A stretch of DNA of 64,000 nt from NCBI GenBank assembly GCA_001599595.1, contig BCHH01000005.1, positions 1,805,552 to 1,869,551 on the forward strand. The letters are read 5' to 3'. Below the pieces are notes generated by a model that did not search any database, was not told where the DNA came from, and saw only the letters and a list, made by a program, of their open reading frames with translations. Shown in pieces: positions 32,201 to 42,050 of this stretch. The position numbers and the translations under genes were made by a program. The DNA is from Beverwykella pulmonaria. Taxonomy: Eukaryota; Ascomycota; Dothideomycetes; Pleosporales; Melanommataceae. Position 1 is the first letter of the stretch, and every line of letters begins with the position of its first letter.

Positions 32201-32649
32201 TTCCCTCAACTCCGACACATCTCTCGGCCAACACGTCCCAACCTTCTCAGTCTCCAAATCCCTCTCATGCCACATCGCTTGGCCTGCTTCCACATTCCCA
32301 CACTTCTCCTGCTCTGCCACCTACCGCTGCTAGCATGCTGCACTCCGAGATTACGATGACGTCCGTAAGCTTTCTTAATAGCGCGCTCCTCGAACTCGAC
32401 TTCCTCGGCACTGTGGCTCAGTGGCCTCGCGATGTCGCGCAGTGGCAACAAGGCTGTGCAGCCTTGATGCGCTGGGTGAAGATGCGACTTCGCAATGGAG
32501 CATTTGAAGGCCGAGACAGTGTCATTGGGAGTGGCCCCACTAGCGCCGGCACCGGGCGTGGTGGTGACGGACTCGGCGAGCTTCTCGATGGGGTCATCGG
32601 CGTCTTGGAGAAGATCATGTCACGCGGTTGGGAAGGCTGGAGTGTCTAG
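29205..32649 (+). CDS. C2H2 zinc-finger / Fungal_trans transcription factor
   Basis: Predicted nuclear DNA-binding regulator. Seven exons, 29205-29558, 29742-29767, 29824-29928, 29979-30266, 30365-31085, 31134-31271 and 31321-32649, keep frame and give 986 residues. All introns have GT..AG ends. Finger 1 is C114-x-C116-x12-H129-x3-H133 (CECGRSYTRAEHLRRH), with only one residue between the cysteines. Finger 2 is C140-x4-C145-x12-H158-x3-H162. A 26-nt microexon encodes the helix of finger 1, so splicing is required to build the DNA-binding domain. Residues 165-420 are Ser/Pro/Gln-rich. From about residue 432 (FEQYLDNYWRLFHPSFPVVH) begins a fungal-specific transcription factor homology region, which continues with FLVEVLSQYRARR. 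The C-terminal third contains another Ser/Pro-rich insert. The target genes cannot be inferred. Confidence 0.9.
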
Positions 32650-33573
32650 CCTCCCAATTTCACTTTTCATTGCCTTCTAGATACGGATTATGTTTTCCGC
32701 AGCATAGGGATTGTGAGGACAGTGTGGGGATACACACATGGATTGAAGACTCAGTTTCTTTTGCTCACATCTCTCGCAATTTTCTTTTCCTTTTCTCTCT
32801 TTTTTCTTTTGTTCTTTCCTTCCCGCGATTGTTGGATAGTGCATCGGCATAGCGAGGTCTGAACATTTTCAATTCATAAAACGGTACAAGGCATAAACGG
32901 CATGGGACGACGTATTACCTCACGAATGATGGATCTTTTGGAACGGCTTTGGATTTGGATACCCTCTTCTCTTTCTCCTTTTTATGCTGCTCTGATTTAT
33001 TTTTATTCGCGCTATTTGTTGAAGTTTCTATACGTCCTTGCCGCAGATAGCTTCTTTTGGTGCTCTTTGTGCTGTACTGCCCTCTGCGTCTTCTGCGGGG
33101 GTTGTATCACTCGTTTCTATTCTATGATCTTCTTTATGATTCGGACAAGCTGGGTCTATGTATTTGAATGTGTAAATGTGTATTTCTAGTTGCATGAAAG
33201 CTCTCTTATATCGTTGTATAATAGTTCAAAACCTGATGCTTTCGGACTAATCCGGCAGATTGCCAGGTTTGACGCTCTTCATATCCTTTTCAGCGTAGTC
33301 TTTTCCGGTGCAGTGGTAGCCTTCATCCTTCTTTCACCCCCACGGTAGGTGTTACTCAGCTCGTGTTCTTACCGTAAGCCAGGCCCCGTCGTGGTGAACA
33401 ACCCACCGACTAAATGTCAGAGCTAAATTAGGCCTCCCGCCGTACACGACCTCTTATACGACATCCCGCCCCATCGCGACCTTAATTGAACATCACACTT
33501 TTTATGCCAACTTTGATCCCGCTCGGATAAGTACAGTGCATTACAGTCTACACCGACATTAAGTCCAAGAACG
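32650..33573. other. Intergenic, no supported gene
   Basis: This 924-bp stretch holds the 3' UTR of the transcription factor gene and the promoter of the next gene. It is T-rich on the plus strand, and the only long frame (32902-33189) is hydrophobic low-complexity sequence without a domain. Nothing else was recognised. Confidence 0.5.
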
Positions 33574-34608
33574 ATGGCTACCACGATCTCACTACCGCGT
33601 CACAACATCGTCTTCACGCTCCCACGAACAAGCTCAAACCTTCTAACACAGATCCTCAACCTCCCCGCCCAGCCAAATATACTTCGCCACCCCTCAGACG
33701 GGTACATCTTCTTTCCACCGACCATCCACCGGTTTACACACAATCTCGCAGGCAAGAATGTGGATACATGGACGGATGAAGAACGGCGTGGAATGAGAGA
33801 AGCGTTCCAAAAGGCATATTCCGACCTCGAGAAGTGGATGGGAGAAGCGCAGGAACAAGGAAAAGGTATTTTTATTAAGGAGCATATCAATTGGCTTGTG
33901 GAGCCTGGCCGAGAATCATGGTACCTCTGGGACGAGGAAAGCAGTACTGAGGAAGACGCATTCACAATCACACCTTCCGACCATTCCTCCTCGCGCTCCA
34001 GATCTATAGCCAACGAAACGTGTCTTCCCGACGTCATCCTCGGTCGCTTATCCCCAACAATCCTAATCCGTAACCCACTCCTTACGTTCCCGAGCCTCCT
34101 CCGCACTAGCATCGATAACGAGGGCTTGGAAACTGTTTTAGCAACTCCGACGAAGCAGTGGCTCTGGGAATCGGCATTCCCTTGGTCGAGGTCCCTCTAC
34201 GATTTCTACACCACCACCTTACCTGCCACCGCTCGCGCGACGAATACCCCGGGGATCGAATATCCGATCGTTCTCGACGCAGATGACCTCTCGAACCCAG
34301 AACTTATGAGACGCTACGCGAAGGCTGTAGGACTGAAAGAGGATTTGGTGCGGTTCCAGTGGGATGCAGCGAGTGAAGAGGAGGTAAAGAATATTGGGGC
34401 AGTAGAGAGGAGAATGAAGGATACGCTGTTGGCTAGTAAAGGGATTGTAGAAGGGAAGATGGCGCGGGGGTTGAGCGTGGAGACGGAGAGGGGGAAGTGG
34501 CATGAGGAGTTTGGTGGGGTTTTGGCGGGTCGGTTAGTAGAGATTGTTGGGGTGGTGAGGAGTGATTATGAAGAGTTGTGGAAGAGGAGGTTGGGGATGA
34601 CGCTGTAG
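33574..34608 (+). CDS. Sulfotransferase-like P-loop protein
   Basis: Single exon, 344 residues, ATG at 33574. The N-terminus HNIVFTLPRTSSNLLTQIL matches the pattern of the 5'-phosphosulfate loop of PAPS-dependent sulfotransferases (a beta strand, then PR-x-S-S-x-L-L). Near residue 165, TILIRNPLLTFPSLLRTS resembles the 3'-phosphate-binding R-N-P..F-P-S element. There is no signal peptide or membrane segment. Many fungal members are annotated only as P-loop NTPases or sulfotransferase-family proteins and some sit in secondary metabolite clusters, but no cluster genes flank it here. Loop residues are degenerate relative to classical enzymes, so activity is not certain. Confidence 0.7.
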   Translation: MATTISLPRHNIVFTLPRTSSNLLTQILNLPAQPNILRHPSDGYIFFPPTIHRFTHNLAGKNVDTWTDEERRGMREAFQKAYSDLEKWMGEAQEQGKGIFIKEHINWLVEPGRESWYLWDEESSTEEDAFTITPSDHSSSRSRSIANETCLPDVILGRLSPTILIRNPLLTFPSLLRTSIDNEGLETVLATPTKQWLWESAFPWSRSLYDFYTTTLPATARATNTPGIEYPIVLDADDLSNPELMRRYAKAVGLKEDLVRFQWDAASEEEVKNIGAVERRMKDTLLASKGIVEGKMARGLSVETERGKWHEEFGGVLAGRLVEIVGVVRSDYEELWKRRLGMTL

Positions 34609-36438
34609 GTTTGGCGGATTGATTGGAGGAATTGTAGGGATGGGGGCTTCGACATGTTGGGAAATTCTTACTCCATTTGGTCACCATGCTTACTTGACAG
34701 CTATTTGGTAACAAATCTCAAGAAACTTTATGGCTTGGTTGCTGATTACGACCTACTAGCATTCGAAGGTATACGTATAAACCCTTTCTTAAGGAAATAG
34801 AGCTAATTAAGGGCATTAGTACAGGAAGGAACGAGAGAGGAAGCAAGGAGTGATTACCCACCTCCTAATTTCGAGAGAGAGACTAAAACGATAAGAACAG
34901 CCTAACATAGTGGTCATGTATGTGCCAGCATTGATTTTGAATGGGTAAAGATTCTTGCTATCACCTCCTATTCCCAAAAGGTCGCCGGTAAAAGTGATAA
35001 GCGCTACAAATTACCGAAAAGAAATTACGAAATTCCTGTATACAGCTATGCCAAAGTGAGCTTGTAAGATCTGCGCCGCAACAAAAGATATATTTCATAT
35101 CCTAGTGAACAGCTAGGAGTGTTGAATCTTTAGCGAGGCCAGAATACCCCAAGATCGTATTAAGGTTTAAAAGCAAGGACGCCTTTAATCGTAGATTTTG
35201 ATAGGCTTATCTGGTATATTTTATCTTCTATTGATGTGAATGATAAACTGCAAAAAAGTGGTGTTCCGTGGGGCGTAAAAAAAAGCGCTAGGCTAGACCG
35301 CATTCTTAGCAGATGACTCAAAGTACAAAATGTAACACCTGTGTAGTTCAAGATCACAACTATCCTGCTTGCATGACAATCGCTAAGTCTTCATACGATG
35401 CGTGTACTATTAGAGCTCCTCCGCACCATTCTCGAATATGCGGAAAGCATCTACGCAGTGCCAGAGATTTTGAGTTTAAGACTTGTCTGCAGTACGTCCT
35501 CATTTCTCCATATACGCAGCGTCCTCTAATCTCAATCCCAAGGGCTCTTCAACGACGAGGTTCTGCCCATAATCTCCACCAGTCGACGTTCTGTACACGA
35601 CAAATGTGTCTTCAACACTGACTCGTGGAAGCAAATCCCGTGGAGTCTGAGGTACCAATACATCCAGTACAAGATGGCGAAATTTAAAACTGAGCCGAGC
35701 TTATTCTCCTACCTTTTCCTCATAAACCATATTGTATCGGCTTAGAATCTACCATATCTTGCAGATTTTGCCTCTGAAAGTAGAAATATTGTGGGCCCTA
35801 AACCCATGTTTCGAACACAATTCTGGCAAAGCTGTAGGATTAATAAGTACTATCTGTACCTATTAACATTTCTTACTGTTTACTTCCTAACTGTTTCGCT
35901 CCGCCTTAGTATATCCTACCGTTGCCTTCGATTCTACTCCTGCGAACTTGATACAGGTAGGCGTATAGGGGCTACACGCTTTGCCAAACACTAGGAGAAG
36001 ACTAGCCTGTCAGCAAAACGTACCTCTGTGCCTTGTTCGGACCACAATATAGTGTGATAGTGTATATAACAGTATACCTTCGCTTGGAGGCTGTTATGGT
36101 CTGATTCTGAGCTTCGGACAAACCCAAAATTTCCCAGTCACAGCGTGTTGAAGTGTATTCTTTTTCCATGGTAATCGGATCTGAGTTGGAATCATAAGCT
36201 GGAAAAGTTTACTAGAGCAATTGACAGCTTCAAGAAGAGCACTGCAACATGCGCGGCGTGTTCCAGCCTTCTCATTGCAATAGAGCTCGAAGGATGTGGC
36301 GCAGCGTGGCGCAGCGTGGCTATGCAAAGCCTTGCCATGACATACCTCCAAGGTATAAGTACTGCACCTCTTCGAGCAAGAGAGCATACATTAATTCTCC
36401 TCTCTTACACCTCTCCCACAACAACGGGTTGCTGCAAA
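34609..36438. other. AT-rich intergenic stretch with a possible decayed coding fragment
   Basis: This 1.8-kb region is AT-rich and stop-rich on both strands. One short segment, about 35547-35680 plus, reads GLFNDEVLPIISTSRRSVHD then KCVFNTDSWKQIPWSLR and looks like a fragment of a former gene. I do not recognise its family. Bases 36301-36320 contain a tandem duplicate of GCAGCGTGGC. Bases just before 36439 probably hold the leader of the gasdermin-like gene, possibly with an intron starting at GTATAAGT near 36354. Confidence 0.4.
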
Positions 36439-37263
36439 ATGTCTCCAAATATTCTACTTTCCCAGTTTTTCCTTCCCGTATCAGCCGTCAGCCTTGGACG
36501 CTTCGTTACCAGCTTAGACGACCCTCTTCAAGACTTCCACGATCCTATACACACTACTGGTCCCGTGGTCATTGAGAATTTCCAGGCCCAGTATCATAGT
36601 TTTCAACACTCTGTCAAGCATCGAAGTGTGGCATCACAGCTTACCACCTTCCTTTCCTCGTCTTTTTCGAAGCGTCTCAAAACGTCAGTTGAGGTTTCGG
36701 CCCATGAGATTAAGACGTATTACTTGAACAATGCCGGGCAATATTTCCGAGATGCAGTACAGTCCAAAGAAACTCGGAAGTGGATTGAAAGAACCATTGA
36801 CGAAGGAGAGGACATTTATGTCATCGTAGCCTGTCACACATTAACCAACGCTCGAATAAGAGAACATATGGGTGATCAAAGCGCCACTGCCGGAAACTTG
36901 ACGATACCTGTGTCAACAGCGCTGACAGCTTCGGGCGTAGTTGTACCGGTCAACATTGGGGACCCTGGGCTCAGTGGCTTTCACGGCCATTCAGAGAACG
37001 AACAAAGACAATTCACAGCACCAGGCGAACAAATATTTGCAGTACAATATCGCAAGGTTTGCTGGAGGTGGTTTTCAAGCAATAAGGTAGATAAGATGAC
37101 GCTTGCGAAGAAAGCAGGGTGGGAAAGATACGATAGGCTAAGGGATATCGGGACCGAGGCTGAAGACATGATTGAAGTGGAGCTAGAAGATGAGATGGCA
37201 TTGGAAAGAGACCATGACGAATGCGTCGTGGAGTCTGGGGAGGTTTTCGTCTCAACTGCATAA
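36439..37263 (+). CDS. Gasdermin-like pore-forming cell-death effector (predicted)
   Basis: Single exon of 274 residues from the ATG at 36439 (MSPNILLSQFF); the frame is open further upstream but only with GTG or ATG codons in non-conserved sequence. No signal peptide or classical membrane helix. The N-terminus (SLGRFVTSLDDPLQDFHDP) is followed by predicted beta-rich sequence. The centre contains a strand IYVIVACHTLTNARI, a variable loop, a second strand GVVVPVN and then APGEQIFAVQYRKV. This strand-loop-strand-PG-strand layout is what gasdermin N-domains show around their long membrane-inserting hairpins. The last 40 residues are strongly acidic. Length matches fungal gasdermin-like proteins (about 250-280). 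The next gene, same strand, 644 bp downstream, encodes a CHAT caspase-like protease, and such gasdermin/protease pairing is known in fungi. Assignment rests on layout, length and context, not on a profile search. Confidence 0.6.
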   Translation: MSPNILLSQFFLPVSAVSLGRFVTSLDDPLQDFHDPIHTTGPVVIENFQAQYHSFQHSVKHRSVASQLTTFLSSSFSKRLKTSVEVSAHEIKTYYLNNAGQYFRDAVQSKETRKWIERTIDEGEDIYVIVACHTLTNARIREHMGDQSATAGNLTIPVSTALTASGVVVPVNIGDPGLSGFHGHSENEQRQFTAPGEQIFAVQYRKVCWRWFSSNKVDKMTLAKKAGWERYDRLRDIGTEAEDMIEVELEDEMALERDHDECVVESGEVFVSTA

Positions 37264-37907
37264 TTCGCATTTTGACATTTAGTCAATGTTTCGACAGAAA
37301 CACTTTGTAACATTTGCTTAGACAAAGCATGGCAAAGCTGTAAGCTTTACATTATCAGCAAAGGTTAAGAGGGTGAAATGCAGTTTATATTATCGTTGGT
37401 GAATCCTGTTACTGTCTCAACCTTACGGGACCGACTGCTGTGCTTCGAACCATACATGCCTGCCACAGCGCCTTAGTTAGCCGGGCTGCGCCACGTTCGT
37501 CGAGCTAAACTAAATCTCATGACCGGGTCTAATACCGGTACCACAACCCTTCTCTATCATACGGCACCAACTACACCGAAATTCTTATTAACATAGGCAA
37601 CATTAACAGTCTCCTCCGATCTCAACTTACAACACGCTTAACTTATAGGCCATTATTCTGATACTTCTAGCGCCATCATTAACAATTTTCGAGAATTTGC
37701 AACCACCGACCCTGTGTGTGGCTGGGATTACCGGTAATTAAGTGATGCATGCCAAGGCATCCCCCAGTTTATGAATAGGGCCGATTGCCAGAGCAGGTTT
37801 AACACACGCCACGGTTTACCGTACTAGTAAGCTGTAATCTTAAACAGCCTCGTTATAGGTTTTTCAGTTGCCTCTGCATCTCACTTCCTGCAACTTTTTT
37901 CGACAGC
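37264..37907. promoter_or_regulatory. Spacer between gasdermin-like and CHAT genes
   Basis: This 644-bp spacer has no open frame of note. It should carry the terminator region of the gasdermin-like gene and the promoter of the CHAT gene. The sequence just before 37908 is T-rich and ends in a short CGACAGC leader. No shared motif upstream of both genes was identified by eye. Confidence 0.4.
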
Positions 37908-40900
37908 ATGGAAGATAAATTCGATCTCGACACGCACATTCTCCAAAACTTCGCGCTTTTCTCGAGCTTAGCAGCTAACAAAGATGACAGTTTCCGAACA
38001 TCCTTGTATATGCACTACGCTGTGCTAAAATTCAAGTTATTTGAGCGTTGGGGGCGAACAGAAGATATTGAGGAAGCGATTGAGAAGGGGATGCATGCGG
38101 TGAAGGAAACACCAGCAGAGGATAATGCCTATGTCGAAAGATTAAACGGCCTAGGGAACATGTTCGAAAGTCGATACGAACGCCTAGGAATCATGGAGGA
38201 TCTTGAAATGGCGACTCGATTGGCACGCCAGGCCGTTGATATTACGCCCAAAGACTGCCCAGATCTTGCAATCTACCTGAACAACCTTGGAAACAAGCTA
38301 GAACTCAGATACGAATGCACCAGGAAGAAAGAAGATCTTGAGGAGGCAATTCGAATAGCGCGACAAGCCCTCAGTATTCCGACTAGAGACTCATTAGCTC
38401 TAGCAGGGATGCTCAATAATCTAGGGACCAAACTTGAAAACCGATACGAATGCACAGGAAAAATAGAGGACCTTGAAGAGGCGATTCATTTAGCGCAGCA
38501 GGCCATCAAGGCTACGACAGAAGCTCTTCCAGATCTCGCGGCCTGGTTTAACCAAGGAATTCAACACAAAGACCAACGTAAACGTACAGAAAATACAGTG
38601 GACATAGAGGCGAGTCAAGTGGCACAGCAGCCCGATATCCTCATGCCTGAAGATAGTGGAAGTCTTTCAGGGATACTACACAATCTAGGAAATAGACTTG
38701 GTCGCCGATATGAGTTCACAGGGAACATAGGGGACCTCGAAGAGGCAATTCAAGTAGTTAGACAAGCTGTGAGTATCATGCCTGAAGATCATCCAGATCT
38801 AGCAGGGCGGCTTGACAACCTTGGAATTAAACTCAGTCACCGCTACGAACGAACAGGGAGGACAGAAGACCTTGAAGAGTCGATTCAAGTTGCTCAGCAG
38901 GCCATTGACATCACTCTCGATGGCCATATAGACCTAGCAGCCAGGCTAAATAACCTCGGAAATCATCTCTCAAGACGATACAAACGTACAGGGAAGATAG
39001 AAGACCTTGAAGAAGCGATTCGAGTAGCTCAGCAGGCTGTTAACGTCACCCCTGAAGAGCATTCGGATTTTGCAATGTGGCTAAACAACCTGGGAAACAA
39101 ACTTGAAAACCTATACATACGCACAGAAAAGATAGAAGACCTTGAAGAGGCAATTCGAGTATCTCAGCAGGCTGTTGAAATTACGCCTGAAGAGCATCCA
39201 GATCTTCCAATGTGGCTAAACAACCTGGGAAATAAACTTGAAGGACGATACGCACACACAGAGAATATAGAGGACCTTAAAGAGGCAATTCGTATAACTG
39301 AACTAGCTGTCAATCTAACGCCTGAAGGTCATCCAGATCTTGCAGCGAGGTTGAACAATCTTGGAAACAGTTTGGAAAGCCGATATAAGGTTACAAAACA
39401 GATAGAGGACCTTGAAGAGGCAATCCAGTTGACACAACAGGGTATCAGCGTTACGAATGAAAACTCTCCAGACCTTGCACTCTGGTTGAGTAACTTAGGA
39501 AGCAAACTGAAAAGCAGATATGAGCACACGGGAGAGGTGAAGGATCTCGAAGACGCAATCAAGATGACTCAACAAGCTTGGAGATGCGAGAACGCAATTC
39601 CCTTTGTTCGTATAAGTGCCTCTGTTCTCGCTCTCCAGTTGCTCCAGACCCAAGAGGACTTCGAGAGCGCCTATAACCTCTCAGTTGAGACTTTAAGCCT
39701 GCTACACTACGTCCACAACAGGTCTCTAAGCCACGAAGATCAAAAGTACGTCCTCTCGCACTTTTCTGGACTAGCTACATCTGCCTGTTCTCTTGCTCTA
39801 CAAATAGGAAAGGGTCCAGATACAGCCTTAGAGTTGCTAGAGCAAGGGCGCGGAGTCATCCTCCGTCTTCTTTTCAATGACCGAAGCGATACCTCTAAGT
39901 TAAAGGCCACCCATCCCGAGTTGTGGGCCCGATACGAGAGTCTTCGCTTGGAAATAAACCAACCTGTCGAAAATATCAGACAAGATCGCACGCGGAGGAC
40001 TGCCTCAACAAGACGAATAGAAGCAATCACAAAGCTAGAGGAGTGTATACAAGATATCCGGCAGCTTCCCGTGTTCAGTCAGTTTCAGAAAGGCCTCACT
40101 GCCAAGCAGATGCAGGACTGCTCTACGGAAGGCAGCATTATTATAGTCAACGTCACGACTCTCCGGAGCGATGCCATAATCATTACTCCTGGCGCATCTA
40201 AGGTCGTTCCGATTCCCGATTTGAGTGCGCGGCAATCCATGGACTGGACTAATCAGGACCTTACCACTTTATCGAGCGACCGCGGTCGCAAGAACAGAGC
40301 CTACCTAAAGTTCTTGTCGTGGCTCTGGCACGGATGTGTAAAGCCTATCTTTGAAGAGCTTCAGTACCACGTACAGCCTTCGGCGGAAGACCTACCGAGG
40401 GTTTGGTGGATTGGCACCGGCCTTGCTAGTTCCTTTCCCTTCAATTCTGCAGGAGATTTTTCTGCTGGGACGACTGAAAGTGCGTTTTACCGAGCCATTT
40501 CGTCCTATACGCCAACAATCAAAGCCCTTCAATATTCTCGCGAGCTTAGAGGAACCACTCTCTCATCACGCTGCGATTCTTGGAAAGTACTTGTGATAAG
40601 TATGCCTACAACCCCTGGTGTAGGGAGAGTTTTAGCGAGCAGAGAAGAGGCATCTGAGGTTATTGCAGCTCTGGGGGCTTCTGCTTCTGTAGAGGTTCTA
40701 GAGCACCCAGACGTCCCAAGCACCATGATTCAGCTCCAGCAGTGCGACATTGCCCACTTTGCCTGCCACGGGATTTCGGATTCGATAGACCCGTCTAGTA
40801 GTGGTCTAATACTGCAGACCAATGGGACAGTGACTGAAGAGCTGAAGCAGGACATACTGAGCGTTCGCGAGGTATCCCAGGCGCACCTCTCGCAGGCGCA

Positions 40901-41210
40901 GATTGCATATCTCTCTGCCTGCTCAACCGCGCAGAACAGGGCAGAAGAGCTGTCAGACGAAGTGCTCCACGTTGTCAGTGGATTCCAAGTTGCTGGATTC
41001 AGGCATGTAATTGGGTGTCTGTGGCCGTCTGAAGATCAAGTATGCGTAGATATTGCAAAATCTTTTTACTCTGAGCGGAGGAAAGCTGCGATGTACGACG
41101 ACAAAGCCACTGCATTGTCATTACACAAGGCTGTTATGAGGGTTCGAGAAAATCGGGAGTTCTGTAAGCGCCCACTGTTCTGGGCGCAGTATGTGCATTT
41201 TGGGGCGTAA
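37908..41210 (+). CDS. TPR-CHAT protease (caspase-like, NLR-like sensor)
   Basis: Single exon, 1100 residues. Residues 54 to about 546 are eleven tandem TPR-type repeats of 45 residues (two of 44), with consensus LEEAI..AQQAV..TPE..PDLA..LNNLGNKLE.RY..T..IED; repeats 4 and 5 are degenerate. After an alpha-helical linker (about 550-800), the C-terminal CHAT domain shows both catalytic motifs: His954 in HFACHG and Cys1005 in YLSACST. Conserved GFRHVIGCLWPSED follows and the end (LFWAQYVHFGA) is the usual CHAT terminus. CHAT domains are caspase-fold cysteine proteases, and TPR-CHAT proteins resemble NLR-like sensors in which repeats detect a ligand and release protease activity. Its position next to a gasdermin-like gene suggests it cleaves that protein; this is inference. 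The repeat-rich, intronless gene appears intact. Confidence 0.88.
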   Translation: MEDKFDLDTHILQNFALFSSLAANKDDSFRTSLYMHYAVLKFKLFERWGRTEDIEEAIEKGMHAVKETPAEDNAYVERLNGLGNMFESRYERLGIMEDLEMATRLARQAVDITPKDCPDLAIYLNNLGNKLELRYECTRKKEDLEEAIRIARQALSIPTRDSLALAGMLNNLGTKLENRYECTGKIEDLEEAIHLAQQAIKATTEALPDLAAWFNQGIQHKDQRKRTENTVDIEASQVAQQPDILMPEDSGSLSGILHNLGNRLGRRYEFTGNIGDLEEAIQVVRQAVSIMPEDHPDLAGRLDNLGIKLSHRYERTGRTEDLEESIQVAQQAIDITLDGHIDLAARLNNLGNHLSRRYKRTGKIEDLEEAIRVAQQAVNVTPEEHSDFAMWLNNLGNKLENLYIRTEKIEDLEEAIRVSQQAVEITPEEHPDLPMWLNNLGNKLEGRYAHTENIEDLKEAIRITELAVNLTPEGHPDLAARLNNLGNSLESRYKVTKQIEDLEEAIQLTQQGISVTNENSPDLALWLSNLGSKLKSRYEHTGEVKDLEDAIKMTQQAWRCENAIPFVRISASVLALQLLQTQEDFESAYNLSVETLSLLHYVHNRSLSHEDQKYVLSHFSGLATSACSLALQIGKGPDTALELLEQGRGVILRLLFNDRSDTSKLKATHPELWARYESLRLEINQPVENIRQDRTRRTASTRRIEAITKLEECIQDIRQLPVFSQFQKGLTAKQMQDCSTEGSIIIVNVTTLRSDAIIITPGASKVVPIPDLSARQSMDWTNQDLTTLSSDRGRKNRAYLKFLSWLWHGCVKPIFEELQYHVQPSAEDLPRVWWIGTGLASSFPFNSAGDFSAGTTESAFYRAISSYTPTIKALQYSRELRGTTLSSRCDSWKVLVISMPTTPGVGRVLASREEASEVIAALGASASVEVLEHPDVPSTMIQLQQCDIAHFACHGISDSIDPSSSGLILQTNGTVTEELKQDILSVREVSQAHLSQAQIAYLSACSTAQNRAEELSDEVLHVVSGFQVAGFRHVIGCLWPSEDQVCVDIAKSFYSERRKAAMYDDKATALSLHKAVMRVRENREFCKRPLFWAQYVHFGA

Positions 41211-41458
41211 ATTGGCAGAAATTTTTACCTGTCTATGTAGTAACGCGAGAGGCTGAATGCTAGTCTTGATGGGAAATAGGAGGGTAGTAGGATAATTTGT
41301 AGTATATATAAGGGGGTAACATGAGCGGGCCAGCTGCACTCCCTGCTAGCACTTCCGTTGCCACCGCCGTTGCCAGTAATAAATACTTCGTTGGGCCTCT
41401 ATCTGCAGTAATTACAGCGAGGCAGCGCACCCTCATATTGCAAGTATACTTCTCAAAC
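41211..41458. other. 3' flank of the CHAT gene
   Basis: A short AT-rich flank, including TATATATAAGGG near 41305, leads into the solo LTR. It contains no gene that I can support. Confidence 0.4.
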
Positions 41459-41655
41459 TGTTGGGAGTATATAGAACATGATGATCACGTGGTGGTGTCG
41501 TGATCACGTGGCGATCACATGAGACACTAGCTATGCTTGGCGGAAAAGGGATGATACAACCTCCTGAGCCTCACCTCACATAGACATATATACGAATCAA
41601 CACCTTGTTTAGAACCCCCCCCCATTGCTATTGCAATAGTCCTGTGAGACCAACA
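41459..41655. repeat. Solo LTR of a Copia-type retrotransposon
   Basis: The 197-bp block begins TGTTGG and ends CCAACA, giving the 6-bp inverted ends expected of an LTR with TG..CA termini. It is flanked on both sides by the same 5 bases, CAAAC (41454-41458 and 41656-41660), a perfect target-site duplication. The interior carries several CACGTG-containing repeats (GATCACGTGG) and a C9 run. No internal retroelement coding region is attached, so it is a solo LTR left by recombination or deletion. Confidence 0.75.
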
Positions 41656-41697
41656 CAAACGAATGCCAACAATCCCACAGTCTTGACCAACTTCGGT

Positions 41698-42050
41698 TGT
41701 TGTGACTCTTACCTTACGTCTATTATTATGCAGGGATTTCACAAAAGCAGTCACTGCATATTCATGTACATATACCACCCTTGAGGAAAAGGTCTTACAC
41801 GCGGTGGTGATCGTAGCGATCAAATGTGTGACTGGGCCCGGGGGGGTGGGGATTTGTATAATATATGTTAAAATGTGAGAGCTCTGAGTGGGAGGAGGCT
41901 TCATAATATTGCTTGAGGTGCCAACCTAGAACCAGGCTGGTACTATATATACTCGGACATCTGTCCGGCCATCTTGGTCACGTGCCTATCATGTGCCTAT
42001 CACGTGGATGTCACGTGTCCTAGTCTCGGCAAGCCGGCTGCCCTTCAACA
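41698..42050. repeat. Second LTR-like block
   Basis: A 353-bp segment begins TGTTGTGACTC and ends CTTCAACA, so its ends are TGTTG and CAACA. Read on the minus strand it has TATATATA, a conserved-looking GTACCAGCCTGGTTC stretch and CACGTG repeats like the neighbouring LTR. Its right end abuts exactly the start of the decayed gene copy at 42051. I see no clear target-site duplication, so the left boundary is provisional. Confidence 0.4.
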
